DNA of 58,177 nucleotides from Hyphomicrobiales bacterium (GCA_020029455.1 JAIBJH010000003.1:1-58177); one strand, 5' to 3'. Positions 43,525-52,728 are shown, counted from the stretch's first letter. The notes: a model not told the origin generated them from the letters alone. Made by a program: numbers and translations.

Positions 43525-44633
43525 ACCCGCATCGGCATCAGCACATAAAGGGCGCGGGCATCATCCGGATCCTTCACCAGAGTCGGTGAGCCCGCATCCT
43601 GAAGCTCGAAGCGCATGTTCTCGGCCTCAATCTGCCCCGCCACGTCCAGGAGGTAGCGCGAGTTGAAGCCAATCTCGATGGGCTCATCGTCATAGGTGAC
43701 GGGAAGCTCTTCCTCGGCGCTGCCGGAATCCGGATTGTTTACGGCAAGCCCCATGCGGTCCTTTGATAGCGAGAGCTTTACGGCGCGGCTCTTCTCGAAC
43801 GAAATCGTCGAAACGCGATCCACGGCGGCGGTGAACTCCTTCGTGTCAGCCGTAAGCTGCTTGCTGTTGTTGCGCGGAATGACGCGCTCATAATCCGGGA
43901 AAGTGCCATCGATGAGTTTAGACGTCAGCACAAGGCCACTTGCCGTGAACCTGATCTTTGAGGAGGACAGCGCCACTTCAACATCACCTTCCACACCTTC
44001 CAGAAGCTTGACGATCTCCAGCACCGTCTTCCTCGGTACGATGACGCCCGGCATGCCGGTGGCACCTTGCGGCAAATCAACCTGTGCCTGCGCCAGCCTG
44101 TGGCCGTCGGTTGCCACAGCGCGCAAACTTTCGCTCTGGCTTGCCTGATGCAGATAGATGCCGTTGAGATAATAGCGCGTCTCTTCGGTGGAGATGGCAA
44201 AGCGGGTCTTTTCGACGAGATATCTGAGATCGGCGGCCGACAATTTGAATGATGTGCCAAAGGTGCCGCTCGACAGGTCTGGAAAATCCTCCGGCGGCAA
44301 AGCCTGCAGTGCAAAGCGCGATCTGCCGGCGATGACATTGACGCGCGATGAATCCGGCCCCTGCTCAAGGGCAAGCTGGGCACCTTCGGGGAGCTTGCGC
44401 ACGATGTCGTAGAGCATGTGGGCGGCAACGGTCACGGCACCTTCGCGCTGGGTTTCGGCACCGATGCTCTCCACGATCTCAATGTCGAGATCGGTCGCCG
44501 TCAGACGCAAGCCGTCCTTTCCAGCGTTGATCAATACATTAGACAGGATCGGTATGGTGTTGCGGCGTTCGACCACGCTCTGCACGTGATTGAGGGCCTT
44601 CAGGAAAGAGCTTCTTTCAATAGTGACGCGCAT
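43521..44633 (-). CDS. dnaN: DNA polymerase III beta sliding clamp
   Basis: Beta clamp of about 370 residues starting RVTIERSSFLKALNHVQSVV, with the usual three-domain pattern: AQLALEQGPDSSRVNVIAGR in the first half, LDGTFPDYERV-like IDGTFPDYERVIPRNN in the third domain, and the C-terminal end ALYVLMPMRV. The frame upstream of ATG 44633 is not conserved. It follows dnaA by about 130 bp. Confidence 0.96.
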   Translation of the reverse strand: MRVTIERSSFLKALNHVQSVVERRNTIPILSNVLINAGKDGLRLTATDLDIEIVESIGAETQREGAVTVAAHMLYDIVRKLPEGAQLALEQGPDSSRVNVIAGRSRFALQALPPEDFPDLSSGTFGTSFKLSAADLRYLVEKTRFAISTEETRYYLNGIYLHQASQSESLRAVATDGHRLAQAQVDLPQGATGMPGVIVPRKTVLEIVKLLEGVEGDVEVALSSSKIRFTASGLVLTSKLIDGTFPDYERVIPRNNSKQLTADTKEFTAAVDRVSTISFEKSRAVKLSLSKDRMGLAVNNPDSGSAEEELPVTYDDEPIEIGFNSRYLLDVAGQIEAENMRFELQDAGSPTLVKDPDDARALYVLMPMRV

Positions 44634-44761
44634 GGGTGGAAACTGCCCGATTGTTGCCCGGCCCGGCGACCGGAATGATCGCGAGGGGGCTTGCGACAAT
44701 GGCCCGGAAAACCCTTGTTTTCAAGGCGTTTTTCGGAGCTTCAACAGGCTTGTTGGCGCGC

Positions 44762-46186
44762 CTATTGTTGCTCAACAAGGCGAATCAGCATGGCCACGTC
44801 CTTGGCCAGCTTTTCATCGCTCCGCAACTGCTCATCAATCTTGCGGACGGCATGGAGCACCGTTGAATGATCGCGCCCGCCAAAGCGGCGCCCGATCTCC
44901 GGCAGCGACCTGCTGGTGAGCTTCTTGGCCAGATACATGCCAATCTGGCGCGGCACCACCACGGTGCGGGCCCGGCGCGGGGAAAGTAGATCGGCCTTTG
45001 CAACATTGTAGTGACGGCCCACCACCTTGAGGATGTCCTCGATCTTGATGCGCCCCGGATCATTGCCCGCATGAGCCATGGCCTCACGCAGCACCATGCC
45101 AGCAAGATCAACCGATATCGCACGGTTGTTAAATTGCTGATAGGCGAGAATGCGGTTGAGCGCGCCTTCCAACTCGCGCCCGCCCCCGGTGACGCGCTCG
45201 GCGATGAGATCGAGGATCTCTGGCGCAATGACGTGGCCCGGATCCTTCGCCAGCATCTGCTCGTGGCGCACGCCAACAATTCTGCGCCGCAACTCCTCGT
45301 CGGGGGCCTCGATGTCGACAACAAGCCCCCCCATGATACGCGAGCGCATGCGCTGGTCTATGGCGTCAAGCTGGGCAGGCGGCACATCCGCCGCAATCAC
45401 CACCTGGCGCCTTGCATCAACAAGCGAATTGAACGAGTGACAGAACTCCTGCTGGGTAGCCTTGCCTTGCAGAAACTGGAAGTCGTCGATGAGCAGCACA
45501 TCGACGGCCTGGAACTGGTCCTTGAAGGAGAGTGTGTCGCGCTGGCGTATGGCATGGATGAAACCATACATGAAACGCTCGGCGGTCAGCATCATGACGC
45601 GCCGGCCGGCATTGGTGGCGCGGATGCGATAGGCAATGGCATTGAGCAAATGGCTCTTGCCGTAGCCTGCCGGTGAATGGATATAGAGCGGATTGACGCC
45701 AATGCCGGTGCCATTGGAACCTTGCGCAACGCGGCTTGCTGCTGCAACAGCGAGCTGGTTCGAGGAACCCACAACGAATGTCTCGAAGGTCTGGCTTTCG
45801 TCACCTGCCGCCTGCTCCGCAAGCGGCTGAATCATCGATGGCTGACGATCAACCGAAGACATCGCCGGGACTGGCCTCACGATGGCCGGCCTTGCTTGCC
45901 CCATGCGTTCAGCTTGCTGGCCGGACACAGCCTGGCCCTGGGTGCGCACACGCAGGATGACATGGGCGACATCGTCAAGTTCCGCCGCCACGGCCTTCTG
46001 CAACTTGCCGACATAGTGGTTCTCAACCCAGCTCTTGAGGAAACGGGTCGGCACCGACAAAAGAAGCTGGCCATTGGTATAGCTGTCGAGCTCCATCCGC
46101 CCAAACCAGCTGTTGAACAGATCATCACCCAGTTCGGCGCGAATCCGCTGTTGAATGCGCTGCCATTTTCCACGAAGCTCCGCCAT
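44762..46186 (-). CDS. dnaA: Chromosomal replication initiator DnaA
   Basis: About 474 residues: N-terminal helicase-interaction domain (ELGDDLFNSWFGRMELDSYT), variable linker, AAA+ domain with a P-loop SPAGYGKSHLLNAI (Ser-Pro replaces the common Gly-Gly), Walker B VLLIDDFQFLQGKA, and C-terminal DNA-binding domain with the FGGRDHSTVLHAVRKI signature. Of several starts, ATG 46186 with AAGG upstream gives a standard N-terminus; the frame opens to 46279. The P-loop variation is probably lineage-typical. Confidence 0.94.
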   Translation of the reverse strand: MAELRGKWQRIQQRIRAELGDDLFNSWFGRMELDSYTNGQLLLSVPTRFLKSWVENHYVGKLQKAVAAELDDVAHVILRVRTQGQAVSGQQAERMGQARPAIVRPVPAMSSVDRQPSMIQPLAEQAAGDESQTFETFVVGSSNQLAVAAASRVAQGSNGTGIGVNPLYIHSPAGYGKSHLLNAIAYRIRATNAGRRVMMLTAERFMYGFIHAIRQRDTLSFKDQFQAVDVLLIDDFQFLQGKATQQEFCHSFNSLVDARRQVVIAADVPPAQLDAIDQRMRSRIMGGLVVDIEAPDEELRRRIVGVRHEQMLAKDPGHVIAPEILDLIAERVTGGGRELEGALNRILAYQQFNNRAISVDLAGMVLREAMAHAGNDPGRIKIEDILKVVGRHYNVAKADLLSPRRARTVVVPRQIGMYLAKKLTSRSLPEIGRRFGGRDHSTVLHAVRKIDEQLRSDEKLAKDVAMLIRLVEQQ

Positions 46187-46767
46187 ATCCGCGCCTTGCC
46201 TCGCCGTCGTGCTCAAGATTGCCGCCGTCACGTGTTGTCCCGCCTCTTTTGATTGACGCGTTGATTGCCTCACGCTCAACCACTACCCTGCCTCGAACAG
46301 CCGTTCCGCCAGAAGGTCATGCCTTCGGGTCGACCCCCAAACCGCACGGAAACATGCCGCAACACCACTTGGCTTGCGCGCCACATTCCTGCACTTACAT
46401 TTGAGGGGTGGCTCATTGGCCACCAAACCGCTGCCCCCACCGCCACACCGCTCTTGCTGTGTCTTGGCTGTGGATTAACTAGTCACGGCTATCGGGCGAG
46501 TGCAACGGCAAAGCGCGGAGCCTTCCTGTGCGGGGCTCTTCGCAAATGAATCCCGTGCCTGGTTAGCGGTCATGCGAAAGACCCTAAACTCCTGATTCAC
46601 GCAGATGAATCATGGATTGAACTTCCAGTTGCTGGAGCAGCTTAACCATTCCGCAAAGCTAGAGGCCAAGAGCCAAGGTACCGGGCCGGATATGACAAAT
46701 ACCTGACAATTCGGAATAAACCATTGATTAACCTTGATTAATTCTCACGATTTTGTCAGGGTCCGGA
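46187..46767. other. Non-coding region between rpsT and dnaA
   Basis: About 580 bp with no convincing gene on either strand. The rightmost part is AT-rich and carries two direct TTGATTAA repeats at 46724 and 46734. A single near-consensus DnaA box is present. It presumably holds the dnaA promoter. DnaA-box density is too low to call oriC. Confidence 0.6.
46469..46477 (-). promoter_or_regulatory. Near-consensus DnaA box upstream of dnaA
   Basis: TGTGGATTA differs from the complement of TTATCCACA at one position. It lies about 280 bp upstream of the preferred dnaA start, suitable for autoregulation. Only one such site is seen. Confidence 0.3.
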
Positions 46768-46799
46768 ACAAAAAACGCCGCAAACCAGGTTTGCGGCGT
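46768..46799 (-). terminator. Intrinsic terminator of rpsT
   Basis: ACGCCGCAAACC and GGTTTGCGGCGT form a perfect 12-bp stem with a one-base nominal loop. On the minus strand they are followed by a T-run (TTTTTT), 37 bp after the rpsT stop. Confidence 0.9.
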
Positions 46800-46836
46800 C
46801 TGATGCTTGTCCATTTGGACAAAATCTTGGTGGGGC

Positions 46837-47103
46837 TCAGCCCTTCATGGCGCGTACGCGGGCAGTGAGGCGCGAGACTTTGCGGGAAGCGGCGTTCTTG
46901 TGCATCACGCCCTTCTGAGCGCCGCGAGCGAGCTGCGGTGTTGCTGACTTGAGGGCTGCTTCGGCATCGGCCTTCTTGCCAGATGCGATGGCTTCCTCGA
47001 CCTTTCGGACGGATGAGCGAACGAGGGTCAGGCGGTTCTTGTTGACGGTGGCACGGCGGGCGGCAACGCGGGTCGCCTTCTTGGCGGATTTGGTATTTGC
47101 CAT
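46837..47103 (-). CDS. rpsT: 30S ribosomal protein S20
   Basis: Small basic ribosomal protein (88 residues) starting MANTKSAKKATRVAARR, with the S20 pattern VRKVEEAIASGKK and LARGAQKGVMHKNAASRKVS. It binds 16S rRNA in the body of the 30S subunit. A longer frame to 47163 is not used, since family proteins begin at MANxKSA. rpsT upstream of dnaA is a conserved alphaproteobacterial order. Confidence 0.97.
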   Translation of the reverse strand: MANTKSAKKATRVAARRATVNKNRLTLVRSSVRKVEEAIASGKKADAEAALKSATPQLARGAQKGVMHKNAASRKVSRLTARVRAMKG

Positions 47104-47277
47104 AAATGATCCTGTGGTTTTTTCGAGTAACCGTTCAGGCCCCAGGTCATGCCCTGGGCGCAAACGGTTTGCCCCGGCACTGACCGGGGCGGATTGGCGC
47201 GGCTTATAGGCATGAAGCGGGCTTCACGTCAATTCTGCCGTTGCCCGCTCCAGCTGCGGCAATTATAGCCATTTCGC

Positions 47278-47619
47278 ATGTATTCCGAAACGCGCCCCTG
47301 GGGCACTTTCCATGTCCTTGATGAACAGCCCGGCTTCAAGGTGAAGCGCATCAGCGTCAATCCCGATGGCAGGCTTTCACTGCAGAGCCACAAGCACCGC
47401 AGCGAACATTGGACGGTGGTGAATGGCGAAGCAACGGTTACAGTGGACGCGCAAGTAAGAAAGCTCACGCGTGGTCAATTCGCGGATATACCGCTGGGCG
47501 CCAAGCACCGGCTGGAAAATCTCGGAACCGAGCTGGTCGAGATCATCGAGGTGCAATTCGGTGACTATCTGGGCGAAGACGACATCATCCGTTACGACGA
47601 CATCTATAGCCGGACCTGA
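47278..47619 (+). CDS. Cupin, mannose-6-phosphate-isomerase-type stand-alone domain
   Basis: Single-domain cupin (113 residues) equivalent to the C-terminal domain of type II phosphomannose isomerase/GDP-mannose pyrophosphorylase proteins. It starts ETRPWGTFHVLDEQPGFKVK and has the metal-binding set HKHRSEHWTVVNG and IPLGAKHRLEN. Predicted phosphomannose isomerase or a related sugar-phosphate role. Five bp before a ROK kinase gene, so the two probably act in fructose/mannose entry to metabolism. Confidence 0.82.
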   Translation: MYSETRPWGTFHVLDEQPGFKVKRISVNPDGRLSLQSHKHRSEHWTVVNGEATVTVDAQVRKLTRGQFADIPLGAKHRLENLGTELVEIIEVQFGDYLGEDDIIRYDDIYSRT

Positions 47620-47624
47620 ATCTG

Positions 47625-48497
47625 ATGAACCGCATCGGCATTGATGTGGGCGGCACCAAGATCGCAGCGGCGGCCTTTGATGCCGACGGCAAGGTTGTTT
47701 TCGAGAAGCGAATTGCCACACCAAAAAGCTATGAAGAGATTGTGGAGGCCGTGGTGAGTCTCGCTCATGAAGCAGGACCCGGCAATATTGGCATTGGCGC
47801 GCCAGGTTCTTCAGGACGTGATAATCTGTGGCGCAATTCCAATATCGTGTTGTGTAATGGCCGGCCTTTTCATGGGGACATGGAGAGAGCCATCGGCAGG
47901 ACAATCAGGACGGAAAACGATGTTAATTGCTTTGTTCTTTCGGAGGCGCGGGAGGGAGCTGGCGAGGGGTTCGGTGTGGTTGCCTTTTTCACCATCGGCA
48001 CCGGACTTGGTGGCGGACTTGTGATTGATGGAAAATTGCTGCGCGGGGCCAATGGTGAGGCCGCGGAATTCGGACACATGGGCATGCCGTGGCTGACAGA
48101 AGCTGAACTGCCACCCATTCAGTGTTTTTGCGGCAAACCGGGCTGCGTTGAAATGTATGTCTCGGGCACCGGCCTTCGCCAGGATTGGCGGCGCGCTCAC
48201 GGTGAGGCAGTGGACGGCCCTGAAATTGTAAAGCGGGCGCGCGCTGGCGATGAGAATGCAAAAGCAGCAATTGCGCGTCTGCAAGACCGTTTTGCCCGCG
48301 TTATCGGCAATATCGTCAATTGCCTCGATCCCGATATCTTTGTGATGGGCGGCGGTTTGGCTGAATTGCCGGAACTGGTGGAAGAGCTTCCCGCGGTTGC
48401 CGCGCGTTACAGTTTTTCCGGCAAGGCGGAGCCGCGCATTGCCCGCGCCCAGAATGCGGACGCAGGTATCAGGGGTGCAGCGCTTCTTTGGAACTGA
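47625..48497 (+). CDS. ROK-family sugar kinase (fructokinase-like)
   Basis: Sugar kinase of 290 residues. The ATP-binding start is IGIDVGGTKIAAAAFD, with ENDVNCFVLSEAREGAG and the catalytic Asp, TIGTGLGGGLVIDGKLLRGA, the zinc-binding CFCGKPGCVEMYVSGTGL and the ROK His in EFGHMG. It phosphorylates a hexose; fructose is a reasonable guess because the frc importer is 8 kb away and lacks another obvious fructokinase in the window, but glucose or N-acetylhexosamine cannot be excluded. Confidence 0.88.
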   Translation: MNRIGIDVGGTKIAAAAFDADGKVVFEKRIATPKSYEEIVEAVVSLAHEAGPGNIGIGAPGSSGRDNLWRNSNIVLCNGRPFHGDMERAIGRTIRTENDVNCFVLSEAREGAGEGFGVVAFFTIGTGLGGGLVIDGKLLRGANGEAAEFGHMGMPWLTEAELPPIQCFCGKPGCVEMYVSGTGLRQDWRRAHGEAVDGPEIVKRARAGDENAKAAIARLQDRFARVIGNIVNCLDPDIFVMGGGLAELPELVEELPAVAARYSFSGKAEPRIARAQNADAGIRGAALLWN

Positions 48498-48500
48498 GAG

Positions 48501-49493
48501 CTATTTCACCTTCTCGAACTTGCCTGTCTTGCCGGAGCGGAACAGGGCGTCGAGAACCTTCATGTTGGTGATGGCATCTTCAATGCCCCAGACATGTTTC
48601 TCCTCCTTGCGGATTACCCGGCCAAAGGCTTCGGCCTCCAGCTGATACTGATCGGAAATGGGAAATTCATGCCAGGTGCCTTCATTCATCTCCATGCCCT
48701 GCACGAAAATCCGATTGGGCCTGTCTGGCGGCGCATTAAATGGAATTTCAATTTCAATGCGGCCCTTGGTGCCCATGATGTGGACGCGCTGGTAGGGCGC
48801 AAGCTGGGTTGATGCTGTGAAGGTCAGATGGCGGCCCTTGGGGAACTCAAGGATGGCGCCAGCGAGCCTGTCTGTCTTGAAGACGGGATCGCGCTCGATC
48901 GTTGCGGCCGCGCGCGTAGGGTCGGCGCCGAAGATATAGCGCGAGATGGTGACCGGATAACAACCGATGTCGAGAAGGCCGCCGCCGCCGATCTTGGCCA
49001 TGTTGCGGACGTTCTTGGGGTCGCGGTTGAAATAGGTGAACATCACCTGGATGGCGCGGGCTTCGCCAATCTCTCCTGCCTTCACGCGGGCCAATGCATC
49101 TTTCCACTGGAGTGCGTGGCGCACCATGAAAGCTTCCGCCACCTTGATGGATTTGGGCAGTTTGCGGAGCTGGGCAGCTTCCTTGGCCGTGATGGCGATG
49201 GGTTTTTCACAGAGCACGTGCTTTCCGGCGCGCGCTGCGGCCAAGGTCAGGGGCACATGGAGATGGTTGGGAAGGGGGTTGTAGACGGCCTCGATTTCAG
49301 GATCGGCCAGCATCTCTTCATAGGAACCATAGGCCTTGGGGATACCAAGTTTTCCGGCCCATTCCTTGGCGGTCTTGAGATTGCGGGAGGAGATGGCGGC
49401 CACCTCCAATTCGCTGCTCTTCAGCATGCCCGGTATGACCTTGGCGACGCCGATATTTGCCGTGGAGATTACCCCCCACTTAACTTTCCCCAT
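48501..49493 (-). CDS. Gfo/Idh/MocA family oxidoreductase
   Basis: NAD(P)-dependent dehydrogenase (330 residues): Rossmann start KWGVISTANIGVAKVIPG, PLPNHLHVPLTLAAARAGKH and the catalytic EKPIAIT motif (residues 95-101), with a C-terminal alpha/beta domain including GGGLLDIGCYPVTISRYIFG. Sugar or inositol-like substrates are usual; the actual one is unknown. It converges on the ROK kinase with a 3-bp gap and diverges from choX. Confidence 0.9.
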   Translation of the reverse strand: MGKVKWGVISTANIGVAKVIPGMLKSSELEVAAISSRNLKTAKEWAGKLGIPKAYGSYEEMLADPEIEAVYNPLPNHLHVPLTLAAARAGKHVLCEKPIAITAKEAAQLRKLPKSIKVAEAFMVRHALQWKDALARVKAGEIGEARAIQVMFTYFNRDPKNVRNMAKIGGGGLLDIGCYPVTISRYIFGADPTRAAATIERDPVFKTDRLAGAILEFPKGRHLTFTASTQLAPYQRVHIMGTKGRIEIEIPFNAPPDRPNRIFVQGMEMNEGTWHEFPISDQYQLEAEAFGRVIRKEEKHVWGIEDAITNMKVLDALFRSGKTGKFEKVK

Positions 49494-49674
49494 CTTGCCT
49501 CTCCTTCTTGTGTTTAGCCTATATGCCCGAGATTCGGCCGAGGGTTAAGTGTCGCCGGCCTCTAACCAACCGCCGCTCATTGCCTTGACGCCCGCATCCG
49601 GGAAGCGCTTAATTTCCCCATCTGGCGGCCCAGAGAACATCAATGGCTGCAACAGACGACAGGGAGTTCAAGGT

Positions 49675-50610
49675 ATGACATTCATGAAAAAACTATTGGC
49701 GGCCTCGGCCTTCATCGGTCTGGCGGCCGGTTCCGCCCAGGCAGGCGATGCCGAGTCTTGCAAGGCCGTGCGCTTTGCCGATGTGGGCTGGACCGACATC
49801 CAGGTGATCACCGGCATTGCCGCAAACATCTTCGATGCGCTGGGCTATACCTCGGAAGTGAAGACGCTGTCCGTGCCGGTCACCTACGCCTCGCTCAAGA
49901 ACAAGGACATCGACGTTTTCCTCGGCAACTGGATGCCTTCCATGACGGCGGACGTCACGCCCTATCTTGAAGACAAGTCGGTCGAGCAACTGCAGCCGGC
50001 CAACCTTGAAGGAGCGGGCTATGGCATCGTGGTGCCGCAATATGTGGCTGACGCAGGCGTCAAGTCGATCGCCGATCTCGCCGCCAACAAGGACAAGTTC
50101 GATGGCAAGTTCTATGGCATCGAGTCGGGCAATGACGGCAACCGCATCATCCAGACCATCATCGATGATGCCAAGAACAACCTTGCCGGTTTTGAACTGG
50201 TGGAAAGCTCAGAAGCAGGCATGCTGACGGAAGCTGAAAAGGCCATTAAGGATCAGAAGTGGATCCTGTTCCTCGGCTGGACGCCGCACCCAGTCATGGG
50301 CGACATGGCTATTCACTATCTCGACGGCGTCGACGCTTACGGCTTCGGCCCAGCCAAGGTCTTTACCAATGTGCGCGCCGGCTATACCACCGACTGCCCG
50401 AATGCGGGCAAGCTCGTCTCCAACCTTCGCTTCACGTTGCCCATGGAAGGCGCGATGATGGCCCCGGTCCTCAAGGACGGGAAGGACCCGAAGGACGTGG
50501 CCAAGGAATGGATGAAGGCCAATCCGGACGCCATCGGTGCCTGGCTTGATGGGGTGACCACCATGGATGGCGGCGACGCCAAGGCGGCGGTGATGGCCAC
50601 GCTGCAGTAA
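49675..50610 (+). CDS. choX: Choline ABC transporter binding protein ChoX
   Basis: Periplasmic binding protein (about 311 residues) with signal peptide MKKLLAASAFIGLAAGSAQA. OpuAC-type fold with VRFADVGWTDIQVITGIAAN, SLKNKDIDVFLGNWMPSMTA and WILFLGWTPHPVMGDMAIHY, matching rhizobial ChoX rather than glycine-betaine binders. ATG 49675 has GGGAG 8 bp upstream. Followed by a terminator-like hairpin and then choW. Confidence 0.9.
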   Translation: MTFMKKLLAASAFIGLAAGSAQAGDAESCKAVRFADVGWTDIQVITGIAANIFDALGYTSEVKTLSVPVTYASLKNKDIDVFLGNWMPSMTADVTPYLEDKSVEQLQPANLEGAGYGIVVPQYVADAGVKSIADLAANKDKFDGKFYGIESGNDGNRIIQTIIDDAKNNLAGFELVESSEAGMLTEAEKAIKDQKWILFLGWTPHPVMGDMAIHYLDGVDAYGFGPAKVFTNVRAGYTTDCPNAGKLVSNLRFTLPMEGAMMAPVLKDGKDPKDVAKEWMKANPDAIGAWLDGVTTMDGGDAKAAVMATLQ

Positions 50611-50617
50611 GTTACGA

Positions 50618-50647
50618 GGGCGCCGGAAAAACTCCGGCGCCCTTTTT
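50618..50647 (+). terminator. Intercistronic terminator between choX and choW
   Basis: GGGCGCCGGA and TCCGGCGCCC form a 10-bp stem around AAAAC, followed by TTTTT, eight bp after the choX stop. It would end most transcripts after the binding protein and let a minority read into choWV, giving excess ChoX over membrane subunits. Confidence 0.9.
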
Positions 50648-50680
50648 CAATTGCGTGGGGACGCGTGAAGGGCGGGAACA

Positions 50681-51538
50681 ATGAATGATCCAATCTCGGA
50701 GCTGATCAAGCTCTGGAAAATCCCGGTGGGAAAATGGGGCAAGAGCTTCATTGATTTCATCATCACTTATTTCGAGTGGTTCTTCGATGGCCTGAAGAAC
50801 GGGCTTAATTGGATCGTCGAGGGCACCACATGGCTCATGCTGCTCTGCCCGCCTTTCGTGCTCGCAGTGCTCATCACGGTTCTTGTGTACTATGTGCGGC
50901 GCTCGAAATGGCTGGCGCTCGGCGTTCTCGTGGGCCTTCTCTTCATCATCAATCAGGGCCTGTGGAAGGAAACGGTGCAGACGCTGGTGCTGGTGCTTTA
51001 TGCAACGGCACTATCCATGGCGCTTGCCGTGCCGCTCGGCATCTGGGCAGCGCACAGCCCGCGAGTGTGGAAGACTGTGCAGCCCATCCTCGACTTGATG
51101 CAGACCATGCCCACCTTCGTCTATCTCATTCCCATTCTCATCCTCTTCGGGCTTGGCGCGGCACCGGCACTCATCGTCACCATTATCTTTGCCATGCCCG
51201 CGCCGGTGCGCATGACCTATCTGGGCCTCACCTCCATCCCCAAGCCTATGCTCGAGGCGGGCGAGAGCTTCGGTGCCACCAAGCAGCAGTTGCTGTGGAA
51301 GGTGGAATTGCCGGCGGCCATGCCATCAATCCTGGCCGGACTAACTCAGTGCATCATGCTGTCGCTGTCGATGGTGGTGATTGCGACCTTGATCGGCGCG
51401 CCATCGCTCGGCAATCCGGTGAACCGGGCGCTCAACAACCGCAATATTCCGCTCGGCATCGAAGCGGGTCTCGCCATCGTCATCCTTGCCATCATCCTTG
51501 ACCGGGTGCTGGCCCAGAAGGTGGGAGGGCAGAAATGA
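50681..51538 (+). CDS. choW: Choline ABC transporter permease ChoW
   Basis: Inner-membrane permease of 285 residues similar to ProW/OpuAB: several helices including LWKETVQTLVLVLYATALSM, the EAA-type loop AGESFGATKQQLLWKVELPA and NIPLGIEAGLAIVILAIILD at the end. The stop overlaps the choV start by four bases (ATGA). Partner of ChoX and ChoV. Confidence 0.92.
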   Translation: MNDPISELIKLWKIPVGKWGKSFIDFIITYFEWFFDGLKNGLNWIVEGTTWLMLLCPPFVLAVLITVLVYYVRRSKWLALGVLVGLLFIINQGLWKETVQTLVLVLYATALSMALAVPLGIWAAHSPRVWKTVQPILDLMQTMPTFVYLIPILILFGLGAAPALIVTIIFAMPAPVRMTYLGLTSIPKPMLEAGESFGATKQQLLWKVELPAAMPSILAGLTQCIMLSLSMVVIATLIGAPSLGNPVNRALNNRNIPLGIEAGLAIVILAIILDRVLAQKVGGQK

Positions 51539-52728
51539 CCGCCGCCGTCGAATTCAAAAAAGTCGATATCATCTTCGGCGAGAAGTCGGGCGAAGCGCTG
51601 GCGCTTCTGGATGCCGGAAAGGCTCGAGCGGAAATACTGACCGAAACGGGTGCGGTTCTCGGTGCTGCAGATGCCTCTCTCATAGTCCGTGAGGGAGAGA
51701 TTTCCGTTCTCATGGGGCTTTCGGGTTCCGGGAAGTCCACGCTGCTGCGCGCCGTCAACGGCCTCAACACGGTGACACGCGGCGAAGTGATCGTTCATGG
51801 CAAGGACGGAGCGGTCAATGTCGTGAACTGCAGCGCCGATGACTTGCGCAAGGTGCGGCGCGAGCGCGTGGCCATGGTGTTCCAGCAGTTTGCGCTCCTC
51901 CCGTGGCGTACAGTGCACCAGAATGTTGGCTTTGGTCTTGAACTATCGGGCGTGCCCGAAGCAGAGCGCAATACCAGGGTGGACAAGCAACTGGAACTTG
52001 TGGGCCTTTCGCAATGGGCCAATAAATATGCACATGAACTCTCCGGCGGTATGCAGCAGCGTGTGGGGCTCGCCCGGGCCTTTGCCACGGAGGCGCCGAT
52101 CCTTCTCATGGATGAGCCATTTTCGGCGCTTGATCCCCTGATCCGTACAAAGCTGCAGGACGAGTTGCTGCAACTCCAAAAGACGCTCAAGAAGACCATC
52201 ATCTTCGTGAGCCATGATCTCGAGGAAGCACTCAAGATCGGCAACACCATCACCATCATGGAGGGTGGCCGGATCGTGCAGTCCGGGCGGCCTGAGGACA
52301 TCGTGCTCCGGCCTGCCAATGACTATGTGCGCGACTTTATCGCCAATGTGAATCCGCTCTCGGTGCTCACCGCCTGGAACGTGATGCAGAATGTGGCCGA
52401 CCTCGAAAAAATGGCGGACGGCTGGGTGTGGCTCGACAAGCGCAAGACCACGCGCTTCAAGCTCGACAGCGACGGCAAGGTCATCGATGCCGAGCGCGAC
52501 AAGAAGAAGACGGCCTGGATCTCCTGCGCCGACATTGAGAAGCAACCGGTGCCGGAAGGAAAGCGCCCGGCCTATTGGGCAAGGCCTGGCACAACGCTCA
52601 AGACCGTGATGCTTGCCATGCACCATACGGACACGGCGCCTGTTGCGCTTTTTGACGAGGAGGACAAGTTCGTGGGCTCGATCGGCGTAAAGGACGTGCT
52701 GCGCGCCGTGCTCAAGCGTTCAGAGTGA
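51535..52728 (+). CDS. choV: Choline ABC transporter ATP-binding protein ChoV
   Basis: ABC ATPase of 397 residues. N-terminal KKVDIIFGEKSGEALALLDA and VREGEISVLMGLSGSGKSTL (Walker A), signature LSGGMQQRVGLARAFA and Walker B ILLMDEPFSALDPLIRTKL; a C-terminal regulatory region (about 290-397) with the pattern of glycine-betaine/choline-type ATPases. Last gene of choXWV; its stop overlaps the deoB stop by nine bases, tail to tail. Confidence 0.93.
   Translation: MTAAVEFKKVDIIFGEKSGEALALLDAGKARAEILTETGAVLGAADASLIVREGEISVLMGLSGSGKSTLLRAVNGLNTVTRGEVIVHGKDGAVNVVNCSADDLRKVRRERVAMVFQQFALLPWRTVHQNVGFGLELSGVPEAERNTRVDKQLELVGLSQWANKYAHELSGGMQQRVGLARAFATEAPILLMDEPFSALDPLIRTKLQDELLQLQKTLKKTIIFVSHDLEEALKIGNTITIMEGGRIVQSGRPEDIVLRPANDYVRDFIANVNPLSVLTAWNVMQNVADLEKMADGWVWLDKRKTTRFKLDSDGKVIDAERDKKKTAWISCADIEKQPVPEGKRPAYWARPGTTLKTVMLAMHHTDTAPVALFDEEDKFVGSIGVKDVLRAVLKRSE

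Noticed and set aside
46728..46741. CtrA-type site TTAA-N7-TTAA upstream of dnaA
   Set aside because: The spacing is N6, one short of the consensus, so I list it only as a direct repeat.
46187..46836. Chromosomal origin of replication
   Set aside because: Only one near-consensus DnaA box in 650 bp; alphaproteobacterial origins often lie away from dnaA. Not enough to annotate.
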